Below the pieces are notes generated by a model that saw only the letters and a program-made list of their open reading frames with translations, was not told where the DNA came from and searched no databases. Shown here in pieces: positions 6,326-7,516 of a stretch of 7,516 bases of DNA (position 1 is its first letter; every line of letters begins with the position of its first letter). The stretch comes from JADKIH01 sp031411835 (GTDB lineage Bacteria > Bacteroidota > Bacteroidia > AKYH767-A > 2013-40CM-41-45). Made by a program: the position numbers and the translations under genes. The stretch is from assembly GCA_031411835.1 (NCBI GenBank), contig JANOBV010000305.1, positions 1 to 7,516 on the forward strand, in the 5' to 3' direction.

Positions 6326-6400
6326 AACTAAATGAATAACCGTAAATGTATGGATTTATTTTAGAATTTTTGATGAAGGACAGGGATTCTCCCAGACTAC

Positions 6401-6457
6401 TTATGTGAGTTTCCTATGAAGCTTACTTTCTTCGAACCATTGATCAAGAGTTCTCAT
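6401..6457 (-). pseudogene. 18-codon remnant resembling the start of a DUF962/Mpo1-like gene
   Basis: A minus-strand ATG at 6457-6455 begins MRTLDQWFEESKLHRKLT and hits TAA at 6403-6401. The opening M-R/K-T-x-x-QW-x-x-E followed by an S-x-x-H-x-x-x-T pattern resembles the first residues of DUF962 (Mpo1-like, YGL010w-type) membrane proteins, which continue with TNK-x-IHW. After the stop, one frame still reads a Trp followed by CP (VVWENPCP), loosely reminiscent of the family's HWICVP, and then resemblance is lost. If real, this is a truncated fragment of roughly 60-80 bp left between two intact genes. The match is short and from memory, so chance is a serious alternative. Confidence 0.3.
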
Positions 6458-6505
6458 GGATATTTAATATTGGCATAAATAAATTTGCGAAAAAATGTTT
6501 TTGTT

Positions 6506-7516
6506 TTACAAATAGCTCAAATACCATTTTTCTTTATGCGCTTGTTTATACCGATCGAATTTTTTGCAGAGTGGATAAAGTAAGGCAATAACTGCTATCC
6601 AGATCAGATACACAGTAATTAAATTGAATCCGTACCCTATTAATTCTTCTGACTTAGGCAATGATTTTTTTAAGATCATTGAATGCCATCCATATCCGGT
6701 GAACTCTGCAGCGAATAAAGCTAAGAAATGAATAAAGTAAATATGTATGATGTAAAAGAAGAACGGTACCCTTCCGAATGTACAGAAGAAATCCGTTATG
6801 CGACCTCTTAAATTTTCTGTATTTGCCAAAAACAAAAATGTTATTCCTAAAGTCATTAGCAAATACATGAGTGACGGAGGATATTTATTTGCATTGAAAA
6901 TTGACATTATTGTTTTTGATAGATCACCATAGTTTGTCCAACGAACCGGATCGCCATATTTATTTATACAAATTAAAATGAAAAGCAGAAAAAGTGAAGC
7001 GATTCCAAATCTGTTGAGAAATTTCTTTCGTTTAGCAGGATCAAATGTACTATCATACAACGATCCGAAGCAATAACCCAATGACATTACTGCGACCCAG
7101 GGAATAAGTGAATATGCAGTAGCAAATGTATGACCGGGAATTAATTCAAATCGATTTCTTTCGTGCAGAACGGCCCATAAAAAACTTCCGGGGAAATGGA
7201 TTGTGTCTAAAAGATTATGTCCGAAGATCAGAACACAACTAAAGACTAGAATGATTTTTCGAGGAAGATAAATTAGCCCGGCTAGAAAGATCATACTTAT
7301 ACCTAGCTGCCAAATAGTTTGTAATCCAATAATGGTAAAATGAATATCAAATCGCCAGGCGAATGTTACGATCACAATTTCTACAAACACTAACCATAGT
7401 CCTCGCTTCAAAAGAAATGAGGATAATTCAGCTAATGGTTTTCTTTTGCCAACCATAAATGCAGAGAGTCCGGCCAGGAAACTAAATGCAGGAGCGCAGA
7501 AATTGGTAATCCACCG
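6506..7516 (-). CDS. Integral-membrane DUF1624 / heparan-alpha-glucosaminide N-acetyltransferase-like protein (5'-truncated by window)
   Basis: The frame is open to the right edge, so 336 C-terminal residues are visible. The ATG at 7456 is internal because the 20 codons before it (RWITNFCAPAFSFLAGLSAF) are in-frame and characteristic of the family. That segment is normally preceded by an IDxLRG-type N-terminus, here off the window. About nine or ten hydrophobic helices follow. Recognisable family signatures are LLKRGLWLVFVE, GHNLLD then LHERN, KYPPSLMYLLMTLG and GRVPFFFYIIHIYFIHFLA. The C-terminus is cytosolic-type and basic (CKKFDRYKQAHKEKW). Relatives include the human lysosomal HGSNAT, which transfers acetyl groups from cytosolic acetyl-CoA across the membrane to sugars. 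In bacteria the acceptor is mostly unknown. The gene ends about 180 bp before the His-rich gene and has no strong terminator, so it may or may not read into the uptake locus. Confidence 0.9.
   Translation of the reverse strand, partial: RWITNFCAPAFSFLAGLSAFMVGKRKPLAELSSFLLKRGLWLVFVEIVIVTFAWRFDIHFTIIGLQTIWQLGISMIFLAGLIYLPRKIILVFSCVLIFGHNLLDTIHFPGSFLWAVLHERNRFELIPGHTFATAYSLIPWVAVMSLGYCFGSLYDSTFDPAKRKKFLNRFGIASLFLLFILICINKYGDPVRWTNYGDLSKTIMSIFNANKYPPSLMYLLMTLGITFLFLANTENLRGRITDFFCTFGRVPFFFYIIHIYFIHFLALFAAEFTGYGWHSMILKKSLPKSEELIGYGFNLITVYLIWIAVIALLYPLCKKFDRYKQAHKEKWYLSYL

Noticed and set aside
6343..6350. Minus-strand TACATTTA as a -7 element for the His-rich gene
   Set aside because: It has seven of eight consensus bases and a plausible distance to the start, but no TTG/TTTG element about 19 bp upstream, so it is too weak to annotate.
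6401..6455. Cluster of 6-bp palindromes (AAGCTT, TTCGAA, TGATCA) and a short GGGA-TTC-TCCC hairpin at about 6383-6393 in the gap upstream of the His-rich gene
   Set aside because: These are short restriction-site-like palindromes with unequal spacing and no extended symmetry, which is compatible with chance.
6480..6487. Perfect plus-strand TAAATTTG, matching the Bacteroidota -7 promoter element
   Set aside because: No TTG element sits at the expected distance upstream and no plus-strand gene follows; such an 8-mer is common in AT-rich DNA.

Overview
The window looks like chromosomal DNA of a member of the Bacteroidota. It is AT-rich, and four gene products carry typical Sec signal peptides ending near 'xAQ', 'KGQ' or similar. 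It encodes a TonB-dependent receptor with an N-terminal carboxypeptidase-regulatory-like domain, and a protein ending in a type IX secretion (Por) sorting domain, which is essentially confined to this phylum. The genes also lack clear Shine-Dalgarno sequences. The genus cannot be read from the sequence.

Every supported gene lies on the minus strand, so the window reads biologically from right to left. At the right edge (7516-6506) is the 3' part of an integral-membrane DUF1624 / heparan-alpha-glucosaminide acetyltransferase-like gene. A gap of about 180 bp (6326-6505) follows, holding an 18-codon ORF that resembles the first codons of a DUF962/Mpo1-like gene, probably a dead fragment. Next come a small His-rich exported protein with a likely TTG start (6325-5930), a PepSY-like periplasmic protein (5876-5454), a TonB-dependent receptor (5399-3234), a type-IX-secreted protein with seven propeller-like repeats (3189-1531) and an exported DUF1028/Ntn-hydrolase-fold protein with a TPR-like tail (1513-530). 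A gap of about 400 bp (529-128) carries a GC-rich repeat-like block and a second GC spike. The left edge (127-1) holds the first 42 codons of what looks like a long-form RsmH/MraW-type SAM methyltransferase.

The His-rich protein, PepSY-like protein and receptor form a plausible outer-membrane uptake locus. The His-rich exported protein and the receptor type point to a metal or metal complex as substrate, but this is inference. The secreted propeller protein and the DUF1028 protein follow with gaps of 44 and 17 bp and may be co-transcribed.

The most striking non-coding feature is that two successive gene junctions are filled by strong hairpins. One is a canonical intrinsic terminator whose T-tract ends 12 nt before the receptor ATG. 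The other is a 39-nt near-perfect palindrome ending one base before the ATG of the secreted protein. This suggests that relative expression within the cluster is set at the RNA level. No CRISPR array, tRNA, rRNA or intact mobile element was seen.
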